NCBI RefSeq assembly: GCF_000278135.1
Contig: NZ_JH725023.1
Location: forward strand, 256,883-320,882
Origin: Candidatus Bartonella washoeensis Sb944nv
GTDB taxonomy: Bacteria > Pseudomonadota > Alphaproteobacteria > Rhizobiales > Rhizobiaceae
DNA: 64,000 nt
Direction: 5' to 3'
Made by a program: the position numbers and the translations under genes. Of the stretch, positions 9,351 to 18,213 are shown piece by piece. Under the pieces are notes generated by a model. That model was not told the DNA's origin and searched no databases. It worked only from the letters and a program-made list of their open reading frames with translations. Positions within the stretch are counted from its first letter, which is position 1. Every line of letters starts with the position of its first letter.

Positions 9351-9746
9351 ATGAAAAAAACTTTACACATTTTAGGATTTTTCGCCGCTTTAAGTTTATC
9401 ACTCTTCAGCTCAAACAATACTTTAGCTGGTTCTTTAATCATTGAGGTACCAGATAATCCAGAGCCAACAACACAGACCATTGCCTATCAGTGTGATACT
9501 GGAACAAGTAAAGAGCGCGTTGAAGCAGTCTATCTTAATGCTGACAATATTTCGTTGGTTGATTTCAAATGGAAAGGTGATCGTGTCATTGCTGCCAATG
9601 TTATTGCTGCCACGGGAGCAAAATACGCAGGAGCCCAATATATCTGGTGGGAAACTAACAAAGAAGTCACACTTTATGACCTTGCTAATGATCCAGAAGA
9701 AAAAAAACCTATCCTCTGTAAGGATGAATCATTACTATTATTCTAA
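9351..9746 (+). CDS. MliC-like lysozyme inhibitor, copy 1
   Basis: A 131-residue exported protein: a signal peptide (MKKTLHILGFFAAL, cleavage near TLAG-S), then a domain with the MliC/PliC pattern, namely YQCD near the start, VEAVYLNADNISLVDF, the conserved loop ATGAKYAGAQYIWW and a terminal EVTLYD strand, plus a late cysteine that could pair with the first. The family inhibits C-type lysozyme, as in animal hosts. No lipobox is seen, so it is probably soluble in the periplasm. It is the first of two tandem paralogues and directly follows the tRNA gene. Confidence 0.75.
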   Translation: MKKTLHILGFFAALSLSLFSSNNTLAGSLIIEVPDNPEPTTQTIAYQCDTGTSKERVEAVYLNADNISLVDFKWKGDRVIAANVIAATGAKYAGAQYIWWETNKEVTLYDLANDPEEKKPILCKDESLLLF

Positions 9747-9763
9747 ATAACTCAGGAAATATT

Positions 9764-10156
9764 ATGAAAAAAACTCCTCTTATTATACGATTTTTCATTG
9801 CTTTAAGTGTATTCCTCTTCGGTTCAATCAATGCATCAGCAAATTCTTTAGTCATTGAAGTACCAGATGATCCAGAACCAACAACAGAGACTATTTCCTA
9901 TCAATGCGATATGGGAAAAAGCAAAGTGCATGTTGAAGCAACCTATCATAACGCCGGTAATATTGCGCTCGTTGATTTTAAATGGAATGGTAAGCGTATT
10001 ATTGGTTCTAATGTGATTTCCGCTTCTGGAGCAAAATATGTGAGTGGCCAGTATATTTGGTGGACCACTAAAAATGAAGTCATCTTTTACGATCTCATTA
10101 ATGATCCAAAAGAAGAAAAGCCTATCCACTGTGTAGAAGAAAAAAGTACAGAGTAA
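9764..10156 (+). CDS. MliC-like lysozyme inhibitor, copy 2
   Basis: A 130-residue paralogue of the preceding gene, starting 413 bases further on and separated from it by 17 bases. It has the same layout: signal peptide, IEVPDDPEPTT, YQCD, VEATYHNAGNIALVDFKW, ASGAKYVSGQYIWW and a late cysteine. The SGAKY loop is closer to the textbook MliC SGxxY motif than in copy 1. The two are probably co-transcribed. It ends 14 bases before the convergent stop of mrpG. Lysozyme inhibition is inferred from the domain pattern, not shown. Confidence 0.75.
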   Translation: MKKTPLIIRFFIALSVFLFGSINASANSLVIEVPDDPEPTTETISYQCDMGKSKVHVEATYHNAGNIALVDFKWNGKRIIGSNVISASGAKYVSGQYIWWTTKNEVIFYDLINDPKEEKPIHCVEEKSTE

Positions 10157-10170
10157 ACGGCTATTACACT

Positions 10171-10581
10171 TCAAAAACTGCGCTGGCTTTCATCACTTGA
10201 TGTTCCTTTTGACGTGGATAATTTTTCCTCTGTCTGATGTAATAAAAGAGCCAGCGGTTTCTCTGATTGATCTTCTGAATGATGTCGATGAGCTGCTGTG
10301 TGTGATAGCAACATAGAAGCTACAGGTGCTGTTAAAAACAAAAAAAACATCAGTAACACTTCATGAAAAATAAAACAATGATCCACAAACATTGAATAAA
10401 GAAACGAAGAAATGAGAATGCTGCCAACGCCCCAACTCGTACATACTGAAAGCATATGCAAACGCTCATAAAAACTAGAAAAACGCACCAAACCTATTGT
10501 TGCGATCAGCGTCAGTCCAGATCCTAATATTAAGAAAATAGTAATAACAATAGCAACAACAAACGATACATCATCCTTCAT
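10171..10581 (-). CDS. mrpG: Mrp-type cation/proton antiporter subunit G
   Basis: The last gene of the six-gene Mrp (Mnh/Pha) operon. It has three hydrophobic segments in the first 95 residues, with the family block GLVRFSSFYERLHMLS, then a hydrophilic Ser/Glu/His-rich tail. Its start overlaps the stop of mrpF by 4 bases. Needed for assembly or function of the multi-subunit antiporter in the inner membrane. Confidence 0.88.
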   Translation of the reverse strand: MKDDVSFVVAIVITIFLILGSGLTLIATIGLVRFSSFYERLHMLSVCTSWGVGSILISSFLYSMFVDHCFIFHEVLLMFFLFLTAPVASMLLSHTAAHRHHSEDQSEKPLALLLHQTEEKLSTSKGTSSDESQRSF

Positions 10582-10859
10582 TCAATAATTTCCCCACGCA
10601 TTAAAAATTTTGCCAAAGCAATACTTGAAACAGGACCTAAAAGTCCAATAATGAGGGCCGCTACGAAATAAATAGTTGTTCCTGAACGAATATCGAATGT
10701 AAGAAACAAAAGAATAGTGGTTATATAAAGAGCATCCAAACCAACAATCCGATCCTGCGCTCGTGGACCACGAATCAATCGAAACAGTGCGAAAATCACC
10801 GCTAAGCTTAAAAAAAACTGCGAAAACAAAAGCCCCCAATAAAGAATCACCATACTCAT
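10578..10859 (-). CDS. mrpF: Mrp-type cation/proton antiporter subunit F
   Basis: A 93-residue protein with three transmembrane helices and the MrpF signature LIRGPRAQDRIVGLDAL, followed by FDIRSGTTIYFVAALIIGLLG. It overlaps its neighbours at both ends (1 base with mrpE, 4 bases with mrpG), consistent with one tightly coupled operon. Confidence 0.9.
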   Translation of the reverse strand: MSMVILYWGLLFSQFFLSLAVIFALFRLIRGPRAQDRIVGLDALYITTILLFLTFDIRSGTTIYFVAALIIGLLGPVSSIALAKFLMRGEIIE

Positions 10860-11341
10860 TAAAAAATCTCCAAAAGTAATTGCTCATAGCGCTGTTTGAT
10901 CAACAGTCGGTAATCATATCCGTTTTTTAAATTTAAGACATGAAGTAAAAGCTCACCCTTTTTGCTATTATAGGCAACCCAAGCAGTTCCCGGAGTTACG
11001 GAGAGGATGCATGCTAAAACAGCTAAAGCAGTGCGATTGTGGAGCAAAAGAGGCACGACAACAAAACCAGACTTCTGTTCTCGAGACCTTTTTGTTAAAA
11101 CAAACCAAGCTACCGAAACATTTGAGGATATAGAATCTATAAATACCCGAAAAACTAGACGAAAAACCGCCCTCCAGCTTTTAACAGTAACCTTCTCCAG
11201 CTCAAGAAGACGCATCATCCAACTGCAAAATAAAGCAATCATAATCCCTAAAAACAATTGCCCTAAACTAAAACCGTTTAAAACAAGCCACATAAAGACA
11301 ATTGTGCCACTGAAAAAAGGAGAAGGACAAAAACGATTCAT
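10859..11341 (-). CDS. mrpE: Mrp-type cation/proton antiporter subunit E
   Basis: A 160-residue membrane protein with two or three N-terminal hydrophobic segments and the MrpE block near RTALAVLACILSVTPGTAWV, followed by a soluble tail. It starts inside the end of mrpD (4-base ATGA overlap). In Mrp complexes MrpE supports assembly and maximal transport. Confidence 0.88.
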   Translation of the reverse strand: MNRFCPSPFFSGTIVFMWLVLNGFSLGQLFLGIMIALFCSWMMRLLELEKVTVKSWRAVFRLVFRVFIDSISSNVSVAWFVLTKRSREQKSGFVVVPLLLHNRTALAVLACILSVTPGTAWVAYNSKKGELLLHVLNLKNGYDYRLLIKQRYEQLLLEIF

Positions 11342-12963
11342 TTCTTCATGTCCCTATTTTGGGGAGAAAAGTCCGTTAAAACACTCCCAATATAATTCTG
11401 AGGTTCGTACAAAATCTTAGCAGTTTCAGACATATAATGACTAACAGGACCAGCTAAAATTGTTATAAGAAAACACAAAGCAAGGAGAACGGCAATAGGC
11501 GCAAATTCTATCACTTGCACACGGGGAACACGACTTTCAAGAGAAACCCAAAAAGTTCGAATACCCGTTCGTGTCATAGCAATCAAAGCTGCAAAACCAG
11601 ACATGGTGACAAAAACCACAAAAAGCCAATCGTGATAATTCGGTAAAGAGGCAGAAAAATCCTCTCTACTGGAGTTTAAAACTGCCATGAACATCATAAA
11701 TTTAGCAACAAAACCAGAAAAAGGCGGCAATCCAATAATCAAAATGGCACATATAGCAAAACAGGCTCCGAGAATCGCCAAGGTTACTGGAAAATAGGTG
11801 CCAACTTCATCTTCTTCCTCCTCTTCATCGTCACCATATACCTCCATTGTGACAGCCAGAACATTAGCAGCCACATCTTGACAGCGCTCAACTAACTCTA
11901 CCAAAAGGAAAAAAGCTCCAAGTGCTAAAGTTGATGAAACAATATAAAAAAGTGCACCTGCTGTGAGGGCTGTATTGCCGATCCCAATCGCTGTCAACAA
12001 TGTGCCAGAAGATACAAGAACGCTGTATGCTACCAAGCGCACCAAAACTTGGCTCGCCAATACCCCAATAAAACCAAAAATCACAGTGGCAAGCCCACCA
12101 TAAAATAAAACCGTATGACCAAAACGGTGAAAATATTCATTTTCAGGACCAAACCATAGCAGCGTTAAACGCAAAATAATATAAATACCCACCTTGCTCA
12201 AAAGTGCAAAAGAAGCTCCAACAGGCGCCACTGCTGCACTATAAGTCGGCATCAACCAAAAATTAAGCGGCCACATACCTGTTTTGAGTAAGAAAGCAAT
12301 ACCCACAAGTGCTGCACCTATTTCGAACAAAATAATATCTGTAGAAGTTATATGTTTTATTTTAATAGCTAAATCGGCCATATTAAGAGTGCCAACGATT
12401 CCGTAAATGAGTGCCATACCAACTAAGAAAAACAATGAAGCAACAAGATTAACCACTACGTAATGCAACCCTGCACGCACACGCGTTTGGCCAGAGCCAT
12501 GTAAAGCAAGTCCGTAGGAAGCCGTTAGCATAACTTCAAAAAACACAAATAAATTGAATAAATCCCCAGTCAAAAAAGCGCCATTTATCCCTACCATAAA
12601 AAATTGCATCAATGACTGGAAATGAGGACCAACTTTATACCAATGAGCGCGCGCAAAAACCAACGCAGCAGTGATCAATAAGCTGGAAAGTAAAAGCATC
12701 ATAGCGCTTAAGTGATCAAGGACTAAAACAATCCCAAAGGAAGATGGCCAATTGCCAAGCCGATAAATATCCGAAGCCGGTGCTATTTCAAGCGTACGCA
12801 TAATCAACAAAACAGCAATAGCGACCGACAATCCCGCAGAAAAAAGACTAATTAATGATTTAAGTTTTGAGCGCCGTTCATCATAGAAAAGCAAAATTGC
12901 TCCTGTGCTTAATGGCAAAAGAATAGGCAAAATAAGGAGATGATGCACCCCACCTTCCATCAC
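11338..12963 (-). CDS. mrpD: Mrp-type cation/proton antiporter subunit D
   Basis: A 541-residue polytopic protein homologous to the NuoM/NuoN proton-channel subunits of complex I (proton_antipo_M domain). The NuoM-like core includes LFVFFEVMLTASYGLALHG and KTGMWPLNFWLMPTYSAAVA. A very acidic loop (GDDEEEEEDEVG, about residues 375-386) interrupts two helices. It overlaps mrpC by 4 bases and mrpE by 4 bases. Confidence 0.92.
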   Translation of the reverse strand: MMEGGVHHLLILPILLPLSTGAILLFYDERRSKLKSLISLFSAGLSVAIAVLLIMRTLEIAPASDIYRLGNWPSSFGIVLVLDHLSAMMLLLSSLLITAALVFARAHWYKVGPHFQSLMQFFMVGINGAFLTGDLFNLFVFFEVMLTASYGLALHGSGQTRVRAGLHYVVVNLVASLFFLVGMALIYGIVGTLNMADLAIKIKHITSTDIILFEIGAALVGIAFLLKTGMWPLNFWLMPTYSAAVAPVGASFALLSKVGIYIILRLTLLWFGPENEYFHRFGHTVLFYGGLATVIFGFIGVLASQVLVRLVAYSVLVSSGTLLTAIGIGNTALTAGALFYIVSSTLALGAFFLLVELVERCQDVAANVLAVTMEVYGDDEEEEEDEVGTYFPVTLAILGACFAICAILIIGLPPFSGFVAKFMMFMAVLNSSREDFSASLPNYHDWLFVVFVTMSGFAALIAMTRTGIRTFWVSLESRVPRVQVIEFAPIAVLLALCFLITILAGPVSHYMSETAKILYEPQNYIGSVLTDFSPQNRDMKK

Positions 12964-13301
12964 TGCACCTCACGTCCGTCAACGTGATCCGAACCTGTTA
13001 AACCGCGTGAAACCAGAAGGATAACTAAAAATAAAGCTGTCGTTGCAAAACTAATCACAATCGCAGTTAAAACCAAAGCTTGTGGGAGTGGATCAACATA
13101 ATTAGCTGGATTGATAACAGTGGTAGAATCAACAATTGGCGCAGCATTACTGCGCGGTCTACTCATTGAAAACATGAAAAGATTAACACCATAGGAAATC
13201 AAAGACAAACCAAGAATCACTTGAAATGTACGTGGACGCAAAACAAGCCAAATACCTGATCCGACAAGAATACCAATACCCAAAGAAAGAACAATTTCCA
13301 T
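12960..13301 (-). CDS. mrpC: Mrp-type cation/proton antiporter subunit C
   Basis: A 113-residue, three-helix protein homologous to NuoK, with the block ILGLSLISYGVNLFMF and the conserved PLPQALVLTAIVISFATTAL. It overlaps the stop of the fused mrpA gene by one base. Confidence 0.92.
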   Translation of the reverse strand: MEIVLSLGIGILVGSGIWLVLRPRTFQVILGLSLISYGVNLFMFSMSRPRSNAAPIVDSTTVINPANYVDPLPQALVLTAIVISFATTALFLVILLVSRGLTGSDHVDGREVQ

Positions 13302-16222
13302 TATTTTTCCTTCTCTTCCAAAACAGGTTTCTTACCGATTCGGTAACTCCGAATTGACTGATGTGCAAGTGCAATTAAAATGAGAACAGTTGCTCCCAAA
13401 ACAAGAGAAAGCACACCAAAATCAAACAAAAAAGCAGATGCTGTGGGAATTTTTCCAATTAAAGGAAGATGAATATATCGAAAAAAGGATGTTAAAAAAG
13501 GATATCCAAAAAACCAAGACCCCATCCCTGTTATTACCGACAACAATAAGCCAAAGCCTATCCAACGCAAAGGCAAAACTCTCAAATGGGTTTCTACCCA
13601 CCGAATATCCCGTGCAAGATATTGCAAAATAAATCCTATTGCTAAAGTGATACCACCAACAAATCCGCCTCCTGGAAGATCATGCCCTCGCATAAATAAA
13701 TAAACAGCAAAAGCAATAATAACCGGAAAGAGCCACCCCATAATAACAGCAGGAACAGCTAAATAATTCAACACTGTATCGCCTACATTTCGATTAGGCT
13801 GTGCCATATCAAATGCTTTCTGAATACGTTGTTGAAAAGGCGCATCAATACTTTCAGGAGCAGGACGAAACCGTCGCAAAAGGGCAAAAACAGTGAGGGA
13901 AACAACACCCAAAACAACAATTTCTCCCATGGTATCAAAACCACGAAAATCAACCAACAATACATTCACAACATTGCGACCACCAGCACCAGAGTAAGCA
14001 TGAGTTAGAAAAAAATCAGAAATCGTCGTACCTTGAGGGCGTGTCATTACCGCAAAAGAAAGCCATGCTATACCAGCACCTCCCATAAGTGCTATGATGA
14101 AATCACGGATACGACGCAAACGCACCCCAAAATGAACAACATTTGGCACAGGATTATGCAAACGTTTAGGTAACCACCGTAAACCAAGCAATAATAAGAC
14201 TACTGACACAACTTCAACCACCAATTGTGTTATTGCTAAATCAGGCGCAGAAAGCCATAAAAAGGTTGCGCAAGTCATCAAACCAGCTCCCCCTAACAGC
14301 ATGAGTGATGCAAGACGGTGAAATTTTGCTTGCCAAGCAACTAAAAGCGCACATAACCCACCAACAAACCAAAGAGCAAGAAAAGGAACATCAAGTGGAA
14401 AAAGCGGTAAAGACCCCGCTGAAATTAAACCATCCCACCAAAGTAAAAGACCAACAAATGCAAAACACACCAAAAAAATCCAGTGTAACTGTATCTGCAA
14501 ACGACGCGTTGACAAAACAGATTCCACCGCACGTGCCCATTTCCAAGAAATAATCACGAGAACACGTTCAAAAATACGCGGTCCATTTAAATGACGAAAA
14601 AAAGGCGCTCCATCATCACAAGATAAAAAATAACGATACCCAACCGCATAGAGCAATCCCCCTCCTAATAACGCAATCAAACTCATCACTAATGGAGTAT
14701 TAAACCCATGCCAAACAGCCAAACTATAAGGTGTTGTCATTGGTCCTAAAACAGATACGACTGCATTATCTAAAATAGGTCCTATTGTTAAATTAGGAAA
14801 AATACCAACAGCTAAACAAATAAACACCAAAAGTTCCATTGGTAAACGCATAAAATGCGGTGGTTCATGGGGAGCTTTGGGTAAATTGACAGGTTTTGGT
14901 CCTAAAAAAACACCATGAATAAAGCGTATAGAATAGGTCACACTAAACAGACTAGCCAGCGTTGCTACATAAGGTGCAATCCAATCAAGCCATGATTCCA
15001 TATGCGTTTCAACAGCTTCAGCAAAAAACATCTCTTTCGATAAAAAACCATTTAGCAAAGGAACTCCAGCCATCGCCGCACTTGCTACCAAAGCCAAAGT
15101 TGCAGTGATAGGCATAGAGCAATAAAGCCCTGTGAGTTTACGCATATCACGTGTCCCCGTTTCATGATCAATAATGCCAGCTGCCATAAATAAAGAAGCT
15201 TTAAAAGTAGCATGATTGGCCATATGAAAGATCGCCGCAACACATGCGAGAGAGCTACCGAGACTTAAAAGTGTGGTAACTAATCCAAGATGACTAATAG
15301 TTGAATAAGCAAGCAATCCTTTCAAGTCTTGCTGAAACATAGAAAAATAGGCGCCAAGCAGCAGTGTCGAGAGTCCTGAAAAGCCAACCAACCAAAACCA
15401 AGATTCCGTTCCAGAGAGCACTGGCCATAAACGAACAAGCAAAAACAACCCTGCTTTCACCATTGTCGCCGAATGCAAATAAGATGATACGGGCGTTGGA
15501 GCAACCATCGCATTGGGTAGCCAAAAATGAAAAGGAAACTGTGCACTTTTTGTTAATCCCCCCAATAAAATACAAATAAGGATAGGACTATAAAGAGAAC
15601 TTGACCGGATCATATCTCCAGACTGCAATACCTTATCCAAATCAAAACTGCCAACAACATACCCAATCAATAAAACCCCAATAAAAAGGGTAAAACCACC
15701 AAAACCTGTGATTGTTAAAGCCATACGTGCACCCTCACGTGCACCTGCATTATGGTACCAATAGCCGATCAACAAAAAAGAAAAAATACTAGTGAGTTCC
15801 CAGAAAACGACCAAAAAGACGAGATTGCCTGATAAGACTATTCCTGTCATTGAACCCATAAAGGCCAAAAAAAAGGAAAAGAACCTCGGTACAGAATCCG
15901 CCGGATCCATATAATAACGTGAATAAATGACAACAAGCAGCCCAATTCCTGTGATGAGCAAGCAAAAAAGCCACGACAAACCATCTATGCGTAGAATCAA
16001 ATCAACTCCCCATTCTGGAAGCCAAGAAATACCCAAACGCACTACACGGTTTCCACGAACTTCCGGATAAAGCATTATTATAAAAAGAAGACAGAAAAGA
16101 GCGACAATCCCAGCAAACCATGCCTCGTTATTTTTTGCTGTCGAACGAAAAAAGCCAATAACAGCACTTCCACAAAAGGGAAGCAAAACGAGCAATATCA
16201 ACATTGCTTCCCGTGTTGTCAT
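13301..16222 (-). CDS. mrpA: Mrp-type cation/proton antiporter, fused subunits A and B
   Basis: The first gene of the operon, 973 residues. The N-terminal two thirds resemble MrpA/NuoL (FWELTSIFSFLLIGYWYHN, TKSAQFPFHFWLPNAMVAPTP, PLLNGFLSKEMFF), followed by the MrpA C-terminal helices. From about residue 825 the sequence is a complete MrpB domain (LAVPAVIMGWLFPV, MRGHDLPGGGFVGGI). The A-B fusion is common in alphaproteobacteria, where the system is called Pha and exchanges K+ or Na+ for protons. No separate mrpB gene exists in the operon. Ion specificity cannot be read from sequence. Confidence 0.92.
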   Translation of the reverse strand: MTTREAMLILLVLLPFCGSAVIGFFRSTAKNNEAWFAGIVALFCLLFIIMLYPEVRGNRVVRLGISWLPEWGVDLILRIDGLSWLFCLLITGIGLLVVIYSRYYMDPADSVPRFFSFFLAFMGSMTGIVLSGNLVFLVVFWELTSIFSFLLIGYWYHNAGAREGARMALTITGFGGFTLFIGVLLIGYVVGSFDLDKVLQSGDMIRSSSLYSPILICILLGGLTKSAQFPFHFWLPNAMVAPTPVSSYLHSATMVKAGLFLLVRLWPVLSGTESWFWLVGFSGLSTLLLGAYFSMFQQDLKGLLAYSTISHLGLVTTLLSLGSSLACVAAIFHMANHATFKASLFMAAGIIDHETGTRDMRKLTGLYCSMPITATLALVASAAMAGVPLLNGFLSKEMFFAEAVETHMESWLDWIAPYVATLASLFSVTYSIRFIHGVFLGPKPVNLPKAPHEPPHFMRLPMELLVFICLAVGIFPNLTIGPILDNAVVSVLGPMTTPYSLAVWHGFNTPLVMSLIALLGGGLLYAVGYRYFLSCDDGAPFFRHLNGPRIFERVLVIISWKWARAVESVLSTRRLQIQLHWIFLVCFAFVGLLLWWDGLISAGSLPLFPLDVPFLALWFVGGLCALLVAWQAKFHRLASLMLLGGAGLMTCATFLWLSAPDLAITQLVVEVVSVVLLLLGLRWLPKRLHNPVPNVVHFGVRLRRIRDFIIALMGGAGIAWLSFAVMTRPQGTTISDFFLTHAYSGAGGRNVVNVLLVDFRGFDTMGEIVVLGVVSLTVFALLRRFRPAPESIDAPFQQRIQKAFDMAQPNRNVGDTVLNYLAVPAVIMGWLFPVIIAFAVYLFMRGHDLPGGGFVGGITLAIGFILQYLARDIRWVETHLRVLPLRWIGFGLLLSVITGMGSWFFGYPFLTSFFRYIHLPLIGKIPTASAFLFDFGVLSLVLGATVLILIALAHQSIRSYRIGKKPVLEEKEK

Positions 16223-16423
16223 TCTTTAAGCTCCATCTTATCCTTAACATTTTGTCGATGACAAAATAAAAGATTATTGCCATTACCCCATTCTGCACTT
16301 ACAATAACAAGATTTAATAAAACTTAAAATTATTTAAAATTTTCACAAAACAACTGTCGCATGAAAAAAATTTTTCAACACATAATATAAAGTGCCTTAA
16401 AGATTTTTCACCGTTAACATTTT

Positions 16424-16885
16424 TTATCCTTTAAAAAAGAGCGAAAGACAAGGCTTACGAGGTCCATGAAAAGGTTGATAACTATTATCATTTTTATTGT
16501 AAGAACGATAACGCGCACGACAAGAATCAATATGTTGTTTGAGCATCCATGGCTCTTTTTTCTGTAAAGAATCTGATACTATTTTTAATGGTACATGTTT
16601 TGCGTCTAAATGTGCAAATGAAACGAATGCTACTTCAGGATACCACCAATTATCACTGTATTTGCGATAACCACGCCGATAATGACGATAACCTTTGAAA
16701 CCATTCAGTTCTCTACGTCCTGTGAAAACCAAAGGGACCAACTCCTCTTGGACAGAAGATTGGTGAGATACATCAACTTCAGTACTCTTTTTTCGCGCAG
16801 AACCAGTAAGATTAGTTACTATTATAAAAACACTTCCGATAAACGCGATAATCAAAGCATAATACAAATTCTTTATCATAGGCAT
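16424..16885 (-). CDS. BA14K-like membrane-anchored protein
   Basis: A 153-residue protein with one N-terminal hydrophobic segment (YYALIIAFIGSVFIIVTNL) and a C-terminal block HIDSCRARYRSYNKNDNSYQ followed by PFHGPRKPC. This matches the BA14K family (the Brucella 14-kDa immunoreactive protein), whose members end with C-xx-RYRSY-xxxxx-YQP-x-GPRxxC. The middle is rich in Tyr and Arg (GYRHYRRGYRKYSDNWWYP). Probably exported and anchored in the inner membrane. It stands alone, divergent from nspC. Confidence 0.72.
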   Translation of the reverse strand: MPMIKNLYYALIIAFIGSVFIIVTNLTGSARKKSTEVDVSHQSSVQEELVPLVFTGRRELNGFKGYRHYRRGYRKYSDNWWYPEVAFVSFAHLDAKHVPLKIVSDSLQKKEPWMLKQHIDSCRARYRSYNKNDNSYQPFHGPRKPCLSLFFKG

Positions 16886-17057
16886 AATACAAATCTCACA
16901 ACAACTGAACCCAAATTGGATTACAGATGATATCTCCGCGTCACGAAACGAAAACAGATTCTTTTCTACAATTCTTTTTCACTTGAGACATTCTGCTACT
17001 CCATGTACTAAACGTTGATCACAAGAATAAGATCCTTCAAAAAAGAATGGATGGACA

Positions 17058-18155
17058 ATGATTAGAACTCCCTATTATCTTATCGATAAATCTAAACTCA
17101 TAAGGAATATGGAAATCATCACGTGCTTACGAGAAATGTCGGGAGCAAAAATCTTATTGGCTTTGAAATGTTTTGCTACATGGAGTCTTTTTGATTTAAT
17201 GTCCGAGTATATGGATGGAACGACATCATCATCCTTATATGAATTGCGTTTAGGAAGAGAAAAATTTGGTAAAGAAACCCATGCTTATTCAGTTGCTTGG
17301 GCGGACAATGAAATTGATGAGGCTTGTAGCTATGCAGATAAAATCATCTTTAATTCAATCCAACAACTTCAACGTTTTGCCAACACCACAAAAACCATTC
17401 AACGCGGTTTAAGGTTAAATCCAGGAATCAGCGCATCAAATTTTGATCTTGCAAATCCCTCCCGGCCTTTTAGCCGTTTAGGTGAAACCAATCAAAGCGC
17501 TATTAAAGAAGTTTTGCCTCTCATCAATGGCTTGATGATCCATAACAATTGTGAAAATGCGGATTTTAATCTTTTCAATCAAATGCTTAATCATATGGAA
17601 GAAAAATTTGCAGAACTTTTTGCTGCGGTTGACTGGATAAGCCTTGGTGGCGGTATTCATTTTACCGCTGAAAATTATCCTTTAGAAGCTCTTGCAAAAC
17701 GCTTAAAAAACTTTTCCCAAACCTACGGTGTCACTATTTTTCTAGAACCAGGAGAAGCAGCCATCACAAAAAGCACTACACTAGAAGTGAGTGTGCTTGA
17801 TACATTGTATAATGAGAAAAATCTCGCTATCGTCGATAGCTCAATAGAAGCCCATATGCTTGATCTTTTAATTTATCGTGAAAGTGCAAAATTAGAACCT
17901 AATAAAGGTCCCCATGAAATTATGGTTTGCGGAAAGTCTTGTCTTGCTGGTGATGTTTTTGGAACATTTCAATTCCCTGAACCCCTTAAAGTAGGTGATA
18001 GATTATCTTTTCAAGACGCTGCAGGCTATACAATGGTCAAAAAGAACTGGTTTAATGGCGTTTCTATGCCTGCTATTGTCATTAAAGAATGTAGCGGAGC
18101 TTTAACAATTCAACGCCAATTTAGCTATAATGATTATCAAAAGAGCCTTTCATAA
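17058..18155 (+). CDS. nspC: Carboxynorspermidine decarboxylase
   Basis: A 365-residue PLP enzyme of the alanine racemase-like decarboxylase fold. The PLP lysine is in ILLALKCFATW near residue 37. Other family blocks are HNNCEN, WISLGGGIHFT, LEPGEAA and the second active-site region VCGKSCLAGDVFGTF. It decarboxylates carboxynorspermidine or carboxyspermidine to the triamine. The partner dehydrogenase is immediately downstream, so the pair forms the aspartate-semialdehyde-based polyamine route. Confidence 0.9.
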   Translation: MIRTPYYLIDKSKLIRNMEIITCLREMSGAKILLALKCFATWSLFDLMSEYMDGTTSSSLYELRLGREKFGKETHAYSVAWADNEIDEACSYADKIIFNSIQQLQRFANTTKTIQRGLRLNPGISASNFDLANPSRPFSRLGETNQSAIKEVLPLINGLMIHNNCENADFNLFNQMLNHMEEKFAELFAAVDWISLGGGIHFTAENYPLEALAKRLKNFSQTYGVTIFLEPGEAAITKSTTLEVSVLDTLYNEKNLAIVDSSIEAHMLDLLIYRESAKLEPNKGPHEIMVCGKSCLAGDVFGTFQFPEPLKVGDRLSFQDAAGYTMVKKNWFNGVSMPAIVIKECSGALTIQRQFSYNDYQKSLS

Positions 18156-18213
18156 CTCAAATGACATATAAAAAACCATCATGCGGCAATATTAATAAGG
18201 AGATAACCCCCAA

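Noticed and set aside
9203-9445. ORF crossing the end of the tRNA intron and the 3' exon
   Set aside because: It overlaps the intron core, the tRNA 3' exon and the start of the first MliC-like gene in another frame; not coding.
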